Of a stretch of 64,000 nucleotides of DNA, positions 45,288-54,351 are shown piece after piece. Source of the stretch: Deefgea chitinilytica. GTDB taxonomy: Bacteria; Pseudomonadota; Gammaproteobacteria; Burkholderiales; Chitinibacteraceae. The number at the start of each line of letters is the position of its first letter. The stretch's first letter is position 1. Position numbers and translations under genes: made by a program. The stretch is from positions 124,001 through 188,000 of the forward strand of contig NZ_WOFE01000001.1 in the NCBI RefSeq assembly GCF_016881405.1. Reading direction: 5' to 3'. The notes below the pieces were generated by a model. That model saw only the letters and a program-made list of their open reading frames with translations, made no database searches and was not told the origin of the DNA.

Positions 45288-46064
45288 ATGTCTAAGTTTG
45301 CCCATGAAACAGTGTTAAGCGTGCGTCATTGGAATGATACGCTGTTTAGTTTTACCACCACGCGTGATGAATCACTGCGTTTTGAAAATGGCCAGTTTGT
45401 AATGATAGGCTTGGAAGTCGATGGCAAGCCGCTGGTGCGCGCTTACTCGATTGCTAGCGCCAATTACGAAGAAGAACTCGAGTTTTTCAGTATTAAAGTA
45501 CCGAATGGCCCGTTGACGTCGCGTTTACAGCACTTGAAAGAAGGCGATCAATTACTGGTGAGCCGCAAGCCAACCGGGACTTTGGTGTTGTCAGATTTGA
45601 AACCGGGTAAGCATTTGTACTACCTCAGTACTGGTACGGGTCTAGCGCCATTTATGAGTCTGATTAAAGATCCAGAAGCTTATGAGCGTTTTGACAAAAT
45701 CATTTTGGTGCATGGTGTTCGCACCGTGAGCGAGTTGGCTTACGCTGATTACATTCAAAATGAGTTGCCGAATAATGAGTTTTTTGGTGAAGAAGTTCGC
45801 CAAAAATTGATTTATTACCCAACTGTGACGCGTGAGCCGTTTCGTAATCAAGGTCGCCTGACTGATTTGTTTGCGTCAGGCAAATTGACGGATGACATTG
45901 GTTTGCCACCGTTGAACCCAGAAACCGACCGTGCGATGCTGTGTGGTAGCCCAGCGATGCTCGAAGATACTTGCAAAATGCTGGATGATTTGGGCTTTCA
46001 AGTGTCGAAACGGATTGGCGAGCCCGGTGATTACGTCATTGAACGCGCGTTTGTAGAGAAATAA
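45288..46064 (+). CDS. fpr: Ferredoxin-NADP(+) reductase
   Basis: FAD enzyme exchanging electrons between NADPH and ferredoxin or flavodoxin. FAD site RAYSIASANY (RxYS), NADP site STGTGLAPFMSLIKD, CGSPAML near the C-terminus, and the extension ending GDYVIERAFVEK. 258 residues; this C-terminal extension places it in the bacterial subclass I. It follows etfA directly, so reductase and ETF may be coexpressed in redox balancing. Confidence 0.95.
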   Translation: MSKFAHETVLSVRHWNDTLFSFTTTRDESLRFENGQFVMIGLEVDGKPLVRAYSIASANYEEELEFFSIKVPNGPLTSRLQHLKEGDQLLVSRKPTGTLVLSDLKPGKHLYYLSTGTGLAPFMSLIKDPEAYERFDKIILVHGVRTVSELAYADYIQNELPNNEFFGEEVRQKLIYYPTVTREPFRNQGRLTDLFASGKLTDDIGLPPLNPETDRAMLCGSPAMLEDTCKMLDDLGFQVSKRIGEPGDYVIERAFVEK

Positions 46065-46168
46065 TGTGGTGTAGCGCGCCTATTTTGGCGTGCTGATTTG
46101 CAACCTTGCTTTGGGCTCACTAGACTGTTTAGGTGGTCGTAAAATAAATCAGTTTTGGAGTGAAGCCA

Positions 46169-46468
46169 ATGCAAGTGAATGTTCGCTTTGATAATAACCG
46201 TGCCTTTTTGGGTTTGAACGGCAATTTCACGTTTGAATTTCACCGTGAATTCAAACAAGCCACGACTACCGTGTTGGAGCATCCGGGTGTGAGTGAAATC
46301 GAGGTGGATTTTTCTGCAGTTGATTATATGGATTCAGCGGCCCTTGGGATGTTGTTACTGTTTAATGAGCGTGCGGCGGGTAAGAAAATTACTTTGATTA
46401 ATTGCAAAGGCACAGTGAAATCGGTGCTCGATATTGCCAATTTTGGCAAAATTTTCGAAATTCGCTGA
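46169..46468 (+). CDS. STAS-domain anti-sigma factor antagonist family protein
   Basis: A single STAS domain of 99 residues. EIEVDFSAVDYMDSAALGMLLLF is the family core, with the Ser of DSAALG at the usual phosphorylation position of SpoIIAA-type antagonists. ATG 46169 has GGAG eight bases upstream. No kinase of the SpoIIAB type or PP2C partner adjoins; the PP2C gene at 63.1 kb is far away and its partner is a different kinase. It could act in partner-switch regulation but the partner is unknown. Confidence 0.85.
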   Translation: MQVNVRFDNNRAFLGLNGNFTFEFHREFKQATTTVLEHPGVSEIEVDFSAVDYMDSAALGMLLLFNERAAGKKITLINCKGTVKSVLDIANFGKIFEIR

Positions 46469-46483
46469 GTCGATTTAAAAGTT

Positions 46484-46511
46484 AAAAAAACCGGCAATAA
46501 GCCGGTTTTTT
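46484..46511. terminator. Bidirectional terminator between the STAS gene and ntrC
   Basis: AAAAAAACCGGC-AATAA-GCCGGTTTTTTT: a GC-rich stem with A and T tails on both sides, between convergent genes. Confidence 0.9.
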
Positions 46512-46528
46512 TACGTGCGGATTGTTGA

Positions 46529-47923
46529 TTAAGATTCTTCCATTCCGAGCTCTTGAATTTTTCTGGTTAGGGTATTTCGTCCCCAGCCAAGTAATTCTGA
46601 GGCTTCTATCCGCTTACCCCCTGTATGGGCCAGTGCTTGCTCAATCACTGTGCGTTCAAACTCGGGTACGATTAAATCTAGAATTCGGCTATCGCCGCGT
46701 TGCAGGCGTTGCGCTAATTCTGCCGCGAGCGATGCGCGCCAATCGCCAATTTGCCCGCTGATTAGATTAGGATTTTCTGACAATTCGGGCGGTAAATCGG
46801 CGCAATCGACGAGTTGCCCTGGCGCCATCACGGTAATCCAATGGCAGACATTTTCCAGTTGGCGCACATTGCCGGGAAAACTAAATTGCGTTAGCGCATT
46901 CATCGCCGCTTCAGTCAGGCGTTTGGCTTCAATGCCTAATTCTTGCGCCGACTTGAGTAAGAAATGCTTGGCCAGCAGCGGAATATCTTGGCTGCGCTCA
47001 CGTAAGGGCGGCAGACGCAGGCGAATCACATTCAGGCGATGAAATAAATCTTCGCGAAATTGATGATCTTTTACGCGGTCTTCGAGATTTTGATGTGTTG
47101 CGGCAATGACGCGAACGTTGGCTTTGATCGGTTGATGTCCACCTACACGATAAAAGAAGCCATCGGAAAGGACGCGAAGCAAACGCGTTTGCAAATCAAA
47201 CGGCATATCGCCGATTTCATCTAAAAATAAGGTGCCGCCTTCGGCTTGCTCGAAACGGCCAACGCGTTTGGCATCGGCACCGGTAAATGCGCCGCGCTCA
47301 TGGCCGAATAATTCAGACTCTAATAAATCCTTCGGAATTGCAGCGCTATTAATTGCTACAAAAGGCTTGTTGGCGCGTGGGCTGTGGCGGTGCAGGGCGC
47401 GGGCAACCAGTTCTTTACCGCTACCTGATTCGCCAGTAATCATCACCGTGGCTGCCGAATGGGAAAGGCGACCAATCGCGCGAAATACGTCTTGCATCGC
47501 AGGCGCTTGACCAAGCATTTCCGGCACGGCGTCGCTGACGGCGCTGGCGGGCGCGAGTTGTTCGCTTTCGACGATGGCGCGGCGAATCAGTGCAATCGCT
47601 TGCTCGACGTCAAACGGCTTGGGCAAGTATTCAAACGCTCCGCCTTGAAACGCCGAAACGGCGCTATCTAAATCCGAATGAGCCGTCATGATGATGACGG
47701 GAATTTCTGGCCAATCACGTTTGACGATCTCTAAAAACGTCAGACCTGATTCGCCCGGCATCCGGATGTCGCACACTACGGCTTGTGGGCGTTCGGTTTG
47801 AATTTTTTGCAGTGCTTCGGTTGCTGATGGAAAAGTCGCATGTGCGATGTGCTCGCGCGCAAGTGCTTTTTCAAATACCCAACGAATTGAGCGGTCGTCG
47901 TCAATCACCCAAACTGGCTTCAT
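46529..47923 (-). CDS. ntrC: Nitrogen regulator NtrC (sigma54 activator)
   Basis: Phosphorylated by NtrB under nitrogen limitation; activates sigma54 promoters. Receiver (VIDDDRSIRWVFEKAL, Asp in CDIRMPGESG), AAA+ with Walker A GESGSGKE, GAFTGA in HERGAFTGA, Walker B GGTLFLDEIGDM, arginine-finger FREDLFHRLNV, and a C-terminal Fis HTH (ASELLGWGRNTLTRKIQELG). ATG 47923 was chosen (MKPVWVIDDD); eight extra in-frame residues upstream look spurious. 464 residues. The ATG overlaps the ntrB stop. It contrasts with the degenerate NtrX at 11-12 kb. Confidence 0.97.
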   Translation of the reverse strand: MKPVWVIDDDRSIRWVFEKALAREHIAHATFPSATEALQKIQTERPQAVVCDIRMPGESGLTFLEIVKRDWPEIPVIIMTAHSDLDSAVSAFQGGAFEYLPKPFDVEQAIALIRRAIVESEQLAPASAVSDAVPEMLGQAPAMQDVFRAIGRLSHSAATVMITGESGSGKELVARALHRHSPRANKPFVAINSAAIPKDLLESELFGHERGAFTGADAKRVGRFEQAEGGTLFLDEIGDMPFDLQTRLLRVLSDGFFYRVGGHQPIKANVRVIAATHQNLEDRVKDHQFREDLFHRLNVIRLRLPPLRERSQDIPLLAKHFLLKSAQELGIEAKRLTEAAMNALTQFSFPGNVRQLENVCHWITVMAPGQLVDCADLPPELSENPNLISGQIGDWRASLAAELAQRLQRGDSRILDLIVPEFERTVIEQALAHTGGKRIEASELLGWGRNTLTRKIQELGMEES

Positions 47924-48978
47924 AGTGGCGTTCCTGAGTCTTGCCACGCATTCAGTGGCAGAAAAATACTAAACATTGTGTGGCCGGGGCGGCTTTCAAA
48001 TTCAATCACCCCGTGGTGTTGCGCAACATAAGTATGTGCTAAGTGCAAACCAATCCCGGTGCCGCCTTCACGACCAGACACGAGTGGATAAAACAGTGTT
48101 TCTTTTAAATGTTCGGGAATGCCGGGGCCATTATCCGAAATATCAATTCGCAGTGCGAGTGGATGCCGGCGGCGGTTGAGCGTGACTTGGCGTGCAATTC
48201 GGGTGCGCAAAATCACTTCACCAATATTGGACATCGCTTGAATCGCATTGCGAACGATATTAAGTACGGATTGAATCAGCTGTTCTTTATCGGCAATCAA
48301 TAATGGCATGCTGATGTCGTAATCACGCTTCACTGATAGGCCGCTGGGCGTTTCGGCGAGTACGAGGCTACGCACGCGCTCTAAGACTTCATGAATATTG
48401 ATTTCTTTAATTTGTGGCAAACGATGCGGCGTGAGTAGGCGATCAAGCAGGCTTTGCAGGCGCGAGACTTCATCGACAATCACGTCGGTATATTCTTTCA
48501 GTTGCGGATCGGGTAATTCAAAAGCCAATAATTGCGCTGCACCACGAATGCCGCCGAGCGGGTTTTTGATTTCATGCGCTAAATTGCGAATCAGTTCGCG
48601 ATTGGCTTGTTGCTGTGCTTGCAGGCGCTCTTCATTGACAATGCGGCGTTGTTGATCGATTCGCCGTACTTCCAATAATAAAACTGCCGCAGGGCATTCT
48701 ATCGGTGTGACGTCTAGCGTGACGTACATTTCACCTTCAACACCAAACACAATGAGTTCGTGTTCAGTAATTGAAATGCGTTTTTCAAGCGCAGTGTGCG
48801 CGGCGAACACCAAGGGAGAATTGATTCCAAAACAATGTTCAAGCGTTTGGTGCTCGGTGTCGCGTAAATTGAATAAGCTATTGGCGGCTGGATTGGCAAA
48901 GACGATATAGCCGTCATTGTCGATAGCTAATACGGCGGCATCGAGATACTCAAGGCCAGCAAAGGCGGGGTGGCTCAT
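47920..48978 (-). CDS. ntrB: Nitrogen sensor histidine kinase NtrB
   Basis: Cytosolic PII-controlled kinase/phosphatase for NtrC. PAS domain (~8-120, AVLAIDNDGYIVFANPAANSLF), HisKA with phospho-acceptor His in RNLAHEIKNPLGGIRGAAQLL, and HATPase with NIVRNAIQAM, DNGPGIPEHL and GGTGIGLHLAHTYVAQH. 352 residues (E. coli 349), no TM helix. A sigma54-like element and an NtrC-type box lie upstream (49081-49097, 49217-49233), suggesting NtrC autoregulation. glnA is encoded 7.7 kb away rather than adjacent. Confidence 0.96.
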   Translation of the reverse strand: MSHPAFAGLEYLDAAVLAIDNDGYIVFANPAANSLFNLRDTEHQTLEHCFGINSPLVFAAHTALEKRISITEHELIVFGVEGEMYVTLDVTPIECPAAVLLLEVRRIDQQRRIVNEERLQAQQQANRELIRNLAHEIKNPLGGIRGAAQLLAFELPDPQLKEYTDVIVDEVSRLQSLLDRLLTPHRLPQIKEINIHEVLERVRSLVLAETPSGLSVKRDYDISMPLLIADKEQLIQSVLNIVRNAIQAMSNIGEVILRTRIARQVTLNRRRHPLALRIDISDNGPGIPEHLKETLFYPLVSGREGGTGIGLHLAHTYVAQHHGVIEFESRPGHTMFSIFLPLNAWQDSGTPL

Positions 48979-49080
48979 GGCGCTGCTCCATTATGCGCTG
49001 CGCGAGTGTGTAAACTAAATACCCGCGTTCAGTTGCGCTTTTCCTTGGCTAAAAGTGCTAAGGCTTTGCTATGCATCATT

Positions 49081-49097
49081 AGCAAAAACTAGGCCAG
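49081..49097 (-). promoter_or_regulatory. Putative sigma54 promoter of ntrBC
   Basis: Read on the minus strand: CTGGCCTAGTTTTTGCT. GG and GC of the -24/-12 element are separated by exactly 10 bases and the TTTTTGCT half matches the consensus TGGCAC-N5-TTGCW closely. Predicted start is near 49069, about 90 bases before the ntrB ATG. Confidence 0.6.
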
Positions 49098-49216
49098 CTT
49101 TAAGTTAGGGGCTGTTGAAGTTGATTAGGCTTTGATTCACCGCGAGAATCGCTCCTGCGCGGCGGGAAACCAAACATCAACATGCCCTGTGGCACAGGAG
49201 CAGAATAAGCGATTTT

Positions 49217-49233
49217 TGCACTGTAATGGTGCG
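49217..49233 (-). promoter_or_regulatory. NtrC-type binding dyad upstream of ntrBC
   Basis: TGCACT-GTAAT-GGTGCG, matching the TGCACC-N5-GGTGCA NtrC dyad at 10 of 12 positions. It lies ~155 bases upstream of the predicted ntrBC start, a normal enhancer distance. The same arrangement occurs before glnA. Confidence 0.65.
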
Positions 49234-49253
49234 TTTTTGTTCTTGGCGTGGTT

Positions 49254-49739
49254 TTAACGCACTCTGTTGATTTCCGATTGCAATGCGGCGACATTCTTTT
49301 CGTGCATCATAATCGTTTCGCGTAGGCGAGCGATCCGCTCAAGGTAGAGTCTGGGGTTAGCCTGTTCAGCCGCGGTTTTTGTCGTTTCGGCTTCTTGTAG
49401 GCTGCGCTGCGCTTTACTCAGCAGCGTGCGTTCGTTGTTGAGTTCTTCGGTTAAAATGACTTTGCGATTGCTATCACGACTTTTTTGTGTGGCAGCGTCC
49501 ACTTTCGGGAAATTGAGCGGTGAAGGCGCTGCTACGCGGGGTGATTTACCAACGTTGCTGCTATCACCGCCAGGGCGGCGTGCATTGGTGGTCGGATTGG
49601 ATTCCGACATGATGCGCACCGCACCTTTGATGGGCGAGTTGGTAAAGGTCACATTGCCGTTTTCATCGGTGTATTTATAGATGTCGGCCATGGCGCAGCT
49701 ACTGATCAAGAGCGCACTAAAAAAAATTTTTGCGTACAT
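49254..49739 (-). CDS. DUF4124-domain secreted protein
   Basis: Periplasmic or surface protein with an N-terminal DUF4124 domain after a signal peptide (YAKIFFSALLISSCAMA): DIYKYTDENGNVTFTNSPIKGA is the family signature. The middle is Pro/Ser/Arg-rich and low-complexity; residues ~90-161 form a coiled coil (EELNNERTLLSKAQRSLQEAE, RIARLRETIMMHEKNVAALQSEI). 161 residues. Function unknown; it is upstream of ntrB on the same strand with a 275-base gap carrying the NtrC elements, so it is not expected to share the ntrBC promoter. Confidence 0.85.
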   Translation of the reverse strand: MYAKIFFSALLISSCAMADIYKYTDENGNVTFTNSPIKGAVRIMSESNPTTNARRPGGDSSNVGKSPRVAAPSPLNFPKVDAATQKSRDSNRKVILTEELNNERTLLSKAQRSLQEAETTKTAAEQANPRLYLERIARLRETIMMHEKNVAALQSEINRVR

Positions 49740-49798
49740 AATTGAAAGGTATCACAGCAGTGGCATTGCTGCCTAATCGCTTGGTCGATTGTTCTAAT

Positions 49799-50092
49799 TT
49801 AACTTACAGGTTGTGGCGCATCGGCGTGGCCGAGTGGTTTTTCGGGGGCGATTATGTCGCGAACGCGCTGTTTGAGTATTTTGGCTTCGGGAAAACCGTT
49901 GTCGATTTTTCTATCCCAAACCAAAGCATCATCGCAATGGATTAAAAAAACACCACCCGTTCCCGGTTGCAGCGCCACTTCACCTAATTCAAAAGCAAAC
50001 GTAGTCAATAATTCTTGCGCTAACCAAGCGCTACGCAAGAGCCAATTGCATTGGGTGCAGTAGTGAATCGTGATGCGGGGTTTTTTGTTCAT
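49799..50092 (-). CDS. SelT/SelW/SelH family (Rdx) protein, cysteine form
   Basis: Thioredoxin-like redox protein of the Rdx family. ITIHYCTQCNWLLRSAWLAQELL holds the CxxC motif, where some relatives use selenocysteine; GEVALQPGTGGVFLIHCDD and VWDRKIDNGFPEAKILKQRVRDII are the other family blocks. 97 residues with a short Pro/Ala-rich tail. ATG 50092. Substrate unknown. Confidence 0.9.
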   Translation of the reverse strand: MNKKPRITIHYCTQCNWLLRSAWLAQELLTTFAFELGEVALQPGTGGVFLIHCDDALVWDRKIDNGFPEAKILKQRVRDIIAPEKPLGHADAPQPVS

Positions 50093-50175
50093 AAGTTCGG
50101 TCGCTGATCGTTTTGGACGTGTTCAATTCAGCCCAGAGAGCAATTGATTTGAACTGAACACGTCTTGGTCAAAAT

Positions 50176-51597
50176 TTATGGTTTGCGGATGGATTTGACT
50201 AACTCATCGAGCGTCGCCATGCCTGCTGGTGCATTGGCATGATTGATGATGCCAACGACCGCCCAAGTTTTTCCATTGGCATCACGCACATAACCTGCCA
50301 CTGCGCGCACGTCTTTGAGGGTGCCGGTTTTGATGTGGGCTTGACCTATGCTCGCGTTGTCTTTGAGGCGTTTTTTCATTGTGCCATCAATACCGACAAT
50401 CGGTAGTGATGAGACAAATTCAGCGGCAAGCGGCGAATTCCACGCGTCTTGCAAAAGTTCGGCTAAGTGTCGTGCACTGATTTGTTCTTTGCGGGAAAGA
50501 CCAGCGCCGTTTTCAAGCACCAATTCATCAAAACGCATTCCCTTACTTTGCAACCAACGATGAATCACCGCAGCGGAGCGGCTGGCGGTGGTTGAACCAT
50601 CGGCAGCAGAACCTTGAGTTGCGCCCAAGGTTAAAAATAATTGCCTTGCCATCATATTATTGCTGAATTTATTGATGTCGCGAATGGTGCTAACCATATC
50701 GGATGATTGCGTACTGGCCAGCAGTACACTATTGGCAGGTGTGATGCCGTGTTGCATTTTGCCACCGAGCTTGCCACCTTCGGCTAGCCATAAGTTTCGA
50801 AATAATTGGTAGGTATAGGTCGGTGCATCAAACGCAGCAATGTATTTCTCGCCTATACACCCTGCAGGTACTTCGCCCACTAGTTGGATCATCAATTGTG
50901 GTGTCGCTTGGCCCATGCGAAATTGCACGCGCTTTTGCCACGTTTCACACGGCGCAGCAGCACCAATAGCGAGTTGATTGCTCAAGCGAACTTCAGGCCA
51001 ATCGGGCTCTGCGCTGGCTTTAACGCGCTCGCCATCGGCGCGAATTCGTAGTCGTAGTGATTTAAAATTAGTCAGCAGCGCATCAGGTTTGACCATAAAG
51101 GGGCGATCACTGGCCTCGCCATCGTCATCAAATGCTGCTTCGTTAGGATCAAGAATAAAGGCACTGCGATCAAGTACCACATTGCCACGGATGTCATCGA
51201 CGCCCGCAGCCTTTAAATCGCGCACTAGTAACCACATCCGCTCCAAGGTCAGCTTGGGGTCGCCCGAGCCTTTCAGGTAAATATCGCCATCCAACACGCC
51301 ATTTTTAGGGAGAGCATTCGCGCGCAGTTCGGTTTGCCACTGCCATGCTGGGCCAAGGATCTCAAGGCCGGCCCAAGTGGTGACGATTTTCATCGTCGAT
51401 GCTGGGTTGGATGGCACATCGGCACGATAAAATTGCGCTTTTGCGTTGCTGTCCAATGGAATCATCGCTACCGAAAGGGCATCACTGGGTATTTTAGCGG
51501 CTTTCAGTGCGGCATTGACGCTGCTGGGCAGCGTTTCTGCGGCCAAGGCAATACTGCTTGATAGGGCGAAAGCGATTAGGGGCATTAGTCTTTGCAT
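50176..51597 (-). CDS. dacB: D-alanyl-D-alanine carboxypeptidase/endopeptidase (PBP4 type)
   Basis: Periplasmic penicillin-binding protein that trims peptidoglycan stem peptides and cross-links. Signal peptide (LMPLIAFALSSSIALAAE), catalytic SxxK in NPASTMKIVTTW near residue 66, SxN in KFSNNMMAR, and KTG in HIKTGTLKDVRAVAG. A large inserted domain between SxxK and SxN (~residues 85-290) is typical of the S13 family. 473 residues (E. coli 477). Its start overlaps the small gene at 51585 by 13 bases. Confidence 0.95.
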   Translation of the reverse strand: MQRLMPLIAFALSSSIALAAETLPSSVNAALKAAKIPSDALSVAMIPLDSNAKAQFYRADVPSNPASTMKIVTTWAGLEILGPAWQWQTELRANALPKNGVLDGDIYLKGSGDPKLTLERMWLLVRDLKAAGVDDIRGNVVLDRSAFILDPNEAAFDDDGEASDRPFMVKPDALLTNFKSLRLRIRADGERVKASAEPDWPEVRLSNQLAIGAAAPCETWQKRVQFRMGQATPQLMIQLVGEVPAGCIGEKYIAAFDAPTYTYQLFRNLWLAEGGKLGGKMQHGITPANSVLLASTQSSDMVSTIRDINKFSNNMMARQLFLTLGATQGSAADGSTTASRSAAVIHRWLQSKGMRFDELVLENGAGLSRKEQISARHLAELLQDAWNSPLAAEFVSSLPIVGIDGTMKKRLKDNASIGQAHIKTGTLKDVRAVAGYVRDANGKTWAVVGIINHANAPAGMATLDELVKSIRKP

Positions 51598-51809
51598 ACA
51601 TCATCCTGAGTTCGGTCTGTGTTCGACTCTTGCCGGGCTTGCCACGCAGCGAGGTCGATTCGATATTGTTGCAATTCTTCGGTGTATAAATCCAAGATGC
51701 ATGGAAAGCAGCCACTGGTGCAACAGGCTTCCAGTGGCGGTTCAACTGGTGCTTCGGGCTTGGGGTCTTTCGGCTGCGGCTCAGTCATATTGTTTGTCAC
51801 TTCATTCAT
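51585..51809 (-). CDS. Small cysteine-rich 'oxidoreductase-like' protein
   Basis: 74 residues with Pro-rich start (EPQPKDPKPEAPVEPPLE) then ACCTSGCFPCILDLYTEEL, a CCxSGCxPCxxDxY pattern that defines the 'oxidoreductase-like' family also found in eukaryotes; the activity is unproven. ATG 51809 has GAGA seven bases ahead; ATG 51788 is an alternative. The 3' end overlaps dacB by 13 bases, so the two should be cotranscribed. Confidence 0.75.
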   Translation of the reverse strand: MNEVTNNMTEPQPKDPKPEAPVEPPLEACCTSGCFPCILDLYTEELQQYRIDLAAWQARQESNTDRTQDDVCKD

Positions 51810-51912
51810 TGATTGATCTCGTTTGTGAACTGATTTGCACATGAATCCACAGCACTCAGCTTTGCATTGTATTCGTCATCATTTCGGCAATCGCATCTGT
51901 TAGAATGTCGCC

Positions 51913-53673
51913 ATGAGCTACCAAGTACTAGCCCGTAAGTGGCGACCAAAAACATTTGCCCAATTGGTCGGGCAGGAACACGTGATTAAAGCGCTGGCCA
52001 ACGCGTTTGCGTCCGAGCGCTTGCATCACGCGTATTTGCTCACCGGTACGCGCGGCGTGGGTAAAACCACCATCGCTCGTATTATGGCCAAGGCGCTCAA
52101 TTGCGAAACCGGCATTACGTCTGAGCCATGCGGCGTTTGCTCGGCGTGTACGCAAATTGATTCGGGGCGCTTTGTTGACCTGCTCGAAATCGACGCGGCA
52201 TCCAATACCGGTATCGACAATATCCGCGAAGTCTTGGACAACGCGCAGTATGCACCGACCGCTGGCCGTTTTAAAGTCTACATTATCGACGAAGTGCACA
52301 TGCTCTCCAAGTCGGCATTTAATGCGATGCTGAAAACACTGGAAGAGCCACCAAGCCACGTCAAATTTATCCTTGCCACCACTGATCCACAAAAAGTACC
52401 GATCACGGTATTGAGCCGTTGCTTGCAGTTTTCACTGCGCCAAATGACGCCGCAACAAGTGACGGGCCACTTGAATAATGTATTGCAAGCCGAGCAAATC
52501 GAATATGAAGCACTCGCACTTAATTTGATTGGCCATGCGGCAAGTGGTTCCATGCGCGATGGTTTATCGTTGCTCGACCAAGCGATTGCCTACGGCGCGG
52601 GCAAAGTCGAAGAGGCTGGTGTGCGGGCGATGCTCGGCGCGGTCGATCAAAGTTATTTATTTGAACTGTTGACGGCGCTGATTCAGAAAGACGGCCCCGC
52701 ATTACTCAAAACCGCCGATGCGATTGCCGAGCGGGGTTTGTCGTATGAAGCGGCTTTGCATGAACTGGCCTCCTTGTTGCAACAAATTGCTTTGGTGCAA
52801 GCAGTACCGAACGCCTTGGCCGACGATTTGCCATTACGCGAGCAAATCATTGCCATCGCACAGGCACTCACGCCAGAAGACACCCAACTGTATTATCAAA
52901 TTGCTTTGCATGGCCGCCGTGATTTGCCACTGGCACCGGATGAATATGCTGGTTTTACGATGACCATTTTGCGGATGCTGGCGTTTGCGCCGAGCGATGC
53001 GGGGTATGTTGTGCCAGTTAATCCTTCAGCGACTGCTGCACCTCAGCAATCAGTGGCTGCTTCGCAAGTTCAAACGGCGGTAACACCAGTCGCGCCATTG
53101 CAAGCGATACCGCCCGTGCAAGCAACTTCAGGATTGCAAGAGTCTGTCGCAAAAGATGACGACACGCCGCCTTGGCGGCAAGATGATGTGACTGTAGCAA
53201 CTAGACCTGCTGCGCCACAAACTAGCCCAGTTCAAGTGCCCGTTACACCAGCGCAAGCGGATACGCCTAGTGTTCCTGCATCATCAGCGCCTGCGGTTTT
53301 TAATGGTGATTGGCGCGCTTTGGTGGTGCATCTGAAATTGGGGCAGGCGGGTATGCTGGCGCAGCACGCTGAACTATTGGGTTATGACGATATACAGTTC
53401 AGACTTAAGGTTGAGGAAGAGTATCGCAGCGTGGCGACCCGCGATTATCAAGAAAAACTACGTTTAGCGCTTAGCGAGCATTTTGGCCGCAATATCACGT
53501 TGAGCGTACAAATTGGCGAAGTGCAAACTGAAACACCGGCGGATATTCATTACCGTGAAAAACAAGAGCGGCAAGATCAGGCGGTGGCCGCGATTAACGC
53601 CGATCCTTTTGTGCAAACTTTGGTGAAAGAATGCGGTGCTAGTATTGCAATCGATTCAATTAAACCCATTTAA
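51913..53673 (+). CDS. dnaX: DNA polymerase III tau/gamma subunit
   Basis: Clamp-loader ATPase that ties the replicase together. Walker A GTRGVGKTTIARI, zinc site CETGITSEPCGVCSACTQ, Walker B YIIDEVHMLSKSAFNAMLKTLEEPPSHV, sensor ATTDPQKVPITVLSRC, then domain III (~245-360), a Pro/Ala/Gln/Val-rich linker (~370-455) and a C-terminal tau domain (~460-586). 586 residues. I saw no slippery AAAAAAG, so a shorter gamma product by frameshift is not evident. It heads dnaX-ybaB-recR. Confidence 0.96.
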   Translation: MSYQVLARKWRPKTFAQLVGQEHVIKALANAFASERLHHAYLLTGTRGVGKTTIARIMAKALNCETGITSEPCGVCSACTQIDSGRFVDLLEIDAASNTGIDNIREVLDNAQYAPTAGRFKVYIIDEVHMLSKSAFNAMLKTLEEPPSHVKFILATTDPQKVPITVLSRCLQFSLRQMTPQQVTGHLNNVLQAEQIEYEALALNLIGHAASGSMRDGLSLLDQAIAYGAGKVEEAGVRAMLGAVDQSYLFELLTALIQKDGPALLKTADAIAERGLSYEAALHELASLLQQIALVQAVPNALADDLPLREQIIAIAQALTPEDTQLYYQIALHGRRDLPLAPDEYAGFTMTILRMLAFAPSDAGYVVPVNPSATAAPQQSVAASQVQTAVTPVAPLQAIPPVQATSGLQESVAKDDDTPPWRQDDVTVATRPAAPQTSPVQVPVTPAQADTPSVPASSAPAVFNGDWRALVVHLKLGQAGMLAQHAELLGYDDIQFRLKVEEEYRSVATRDYQEKLRLALSEHFGRNITLSVQIGEVQTETPADIHYREKQERQDQAVAAINADPFVQTLVKECGASIAIDSIKPI

Positions 53674-53683
53674 AAAATCCTTA

Positions 53684-53840
53684 GTTCACGAAAAACACGA
53701 AAGCCACGAAATAAGGCCAAAATGGCGGTATGAAAGTCGTAGATTTCTTGGTGTAGCATGCGTTTACATTTGCTGCAAAGCAGGAAAATCAGTGCTGAGG
53801 ATGAGCTCATTTTTGCGTTTTTCGTGTGTTTCTTGGGCAC
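53684..53840. repeat. CACGAAA-type inverted repeat between dnaX and ybaB
   Basis: Arms GTTCACGAAAAACACGAAAG (53684-) and GCGTTTTTCGTGTGTTTCTT (53815-) pair imperfectly, and a perfect ATGAGCTCAT palindrome lies at 53801-53810. A second, related element follows ybaB at 54234-54325. Confidence 0.55.
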
Positions 53841-53872
53841 CTTCTTTTTGTTTTTAATTTAAAGGAAATTGT

Positions 53873-54205
53873 ATGTTTGGTGGTAAAGGCGGTATGGCTG
53901 GTTTGATGAAACAAGCGCAGCAAATGCAAGAAAATATGGCGAAAGCACAAGAAGAATTGGCATCCGTTGAGGTTGAAGGTCAATCTGGCGCTGGCATGGT
54001 TAAAATCACCATCACCTGCAGCAATGTGGTGCGCCGCGTTGCGATTGACGATAGCCTGCTGTCGGATGACAAAGACATGCTAGAAGACTTGATCGCCGCC
54101 GCCTTTAACGATGCGCTCCGTAAAGCAGAAGCGACCAGCCAAGCGAAAATGAGCGGCTTCACAGCCGGCATGCAATTGCCACCCGGTTTTAAGCTGCCGT
54201 TTTAA
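53873..54205 (+). CDS. ybaB: YbaB/EbfC nucleoid-associated protein
   Basis: Small dimeric DNA-binding protein of the nucleoid. [46 protein letters not shown] is the family start and [16 protein letters not shown] the C-terminal helix. 110 residues (E. coli 109). Always between dnaX and recR in this group; the spacers on both sides are occupied by related CACGAAA repeats, which separates the three genes further than usual. Confidence 0.95.
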   Translation: MFGGKGGMAGLMKQAQQMQENMAKAQEELASVEVEGQSGAGMVKITITCSNVVRRVAIDDSLLSDDKDMLEDLIAAAFNDALRKAEATSQAKMSGFTAGMQLPPGFKLPF

Positions 54206-54233
54206 TTGCTGAGGGTTAGTACAATAAGCGATT

Positions 54234-54325
54234 GGTCCACGAAACACAGGAAAAAGCATATAAAAGACCAAAGCTCATTCTGAGCTTCAGATTTTTCGTT
54301 GGTGGTTTTTGTGCCGTTCGTGGAC
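54234..54325. repeat. CACGAAA-type inverted repeat between ybaB and recR
   Basis: GGTCCACGAAACACAGGAAAA (54234-) pairs imperfectly with a right arm ending GTGCCGTTCGTGGAC (54311-54325); AAGCTCA-TTC-TGAGCTT is a perfect hairpin at 54271-54287. It resembles the 53684-53840 element in arms and centre. Confidence 0.55.
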
Positions 54326-54351
54326 TGCATTCATTATCATTCGCTCCTTGT

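Noticed and set aside
46169-46468. STAS protein as partner of the PP2C phosphatase at 63.1 kb
   Set aside because: The PP2C gene overlaps its own kinase and is 17 kb away; there is no sequence evidence linking the two.
51913-53673. Programmed frameshift in dnaX
   Set aside because: No AAAAAAG-type slippery heptamer with a downstream hairpin was seen; the single long frame encodes the tau form.
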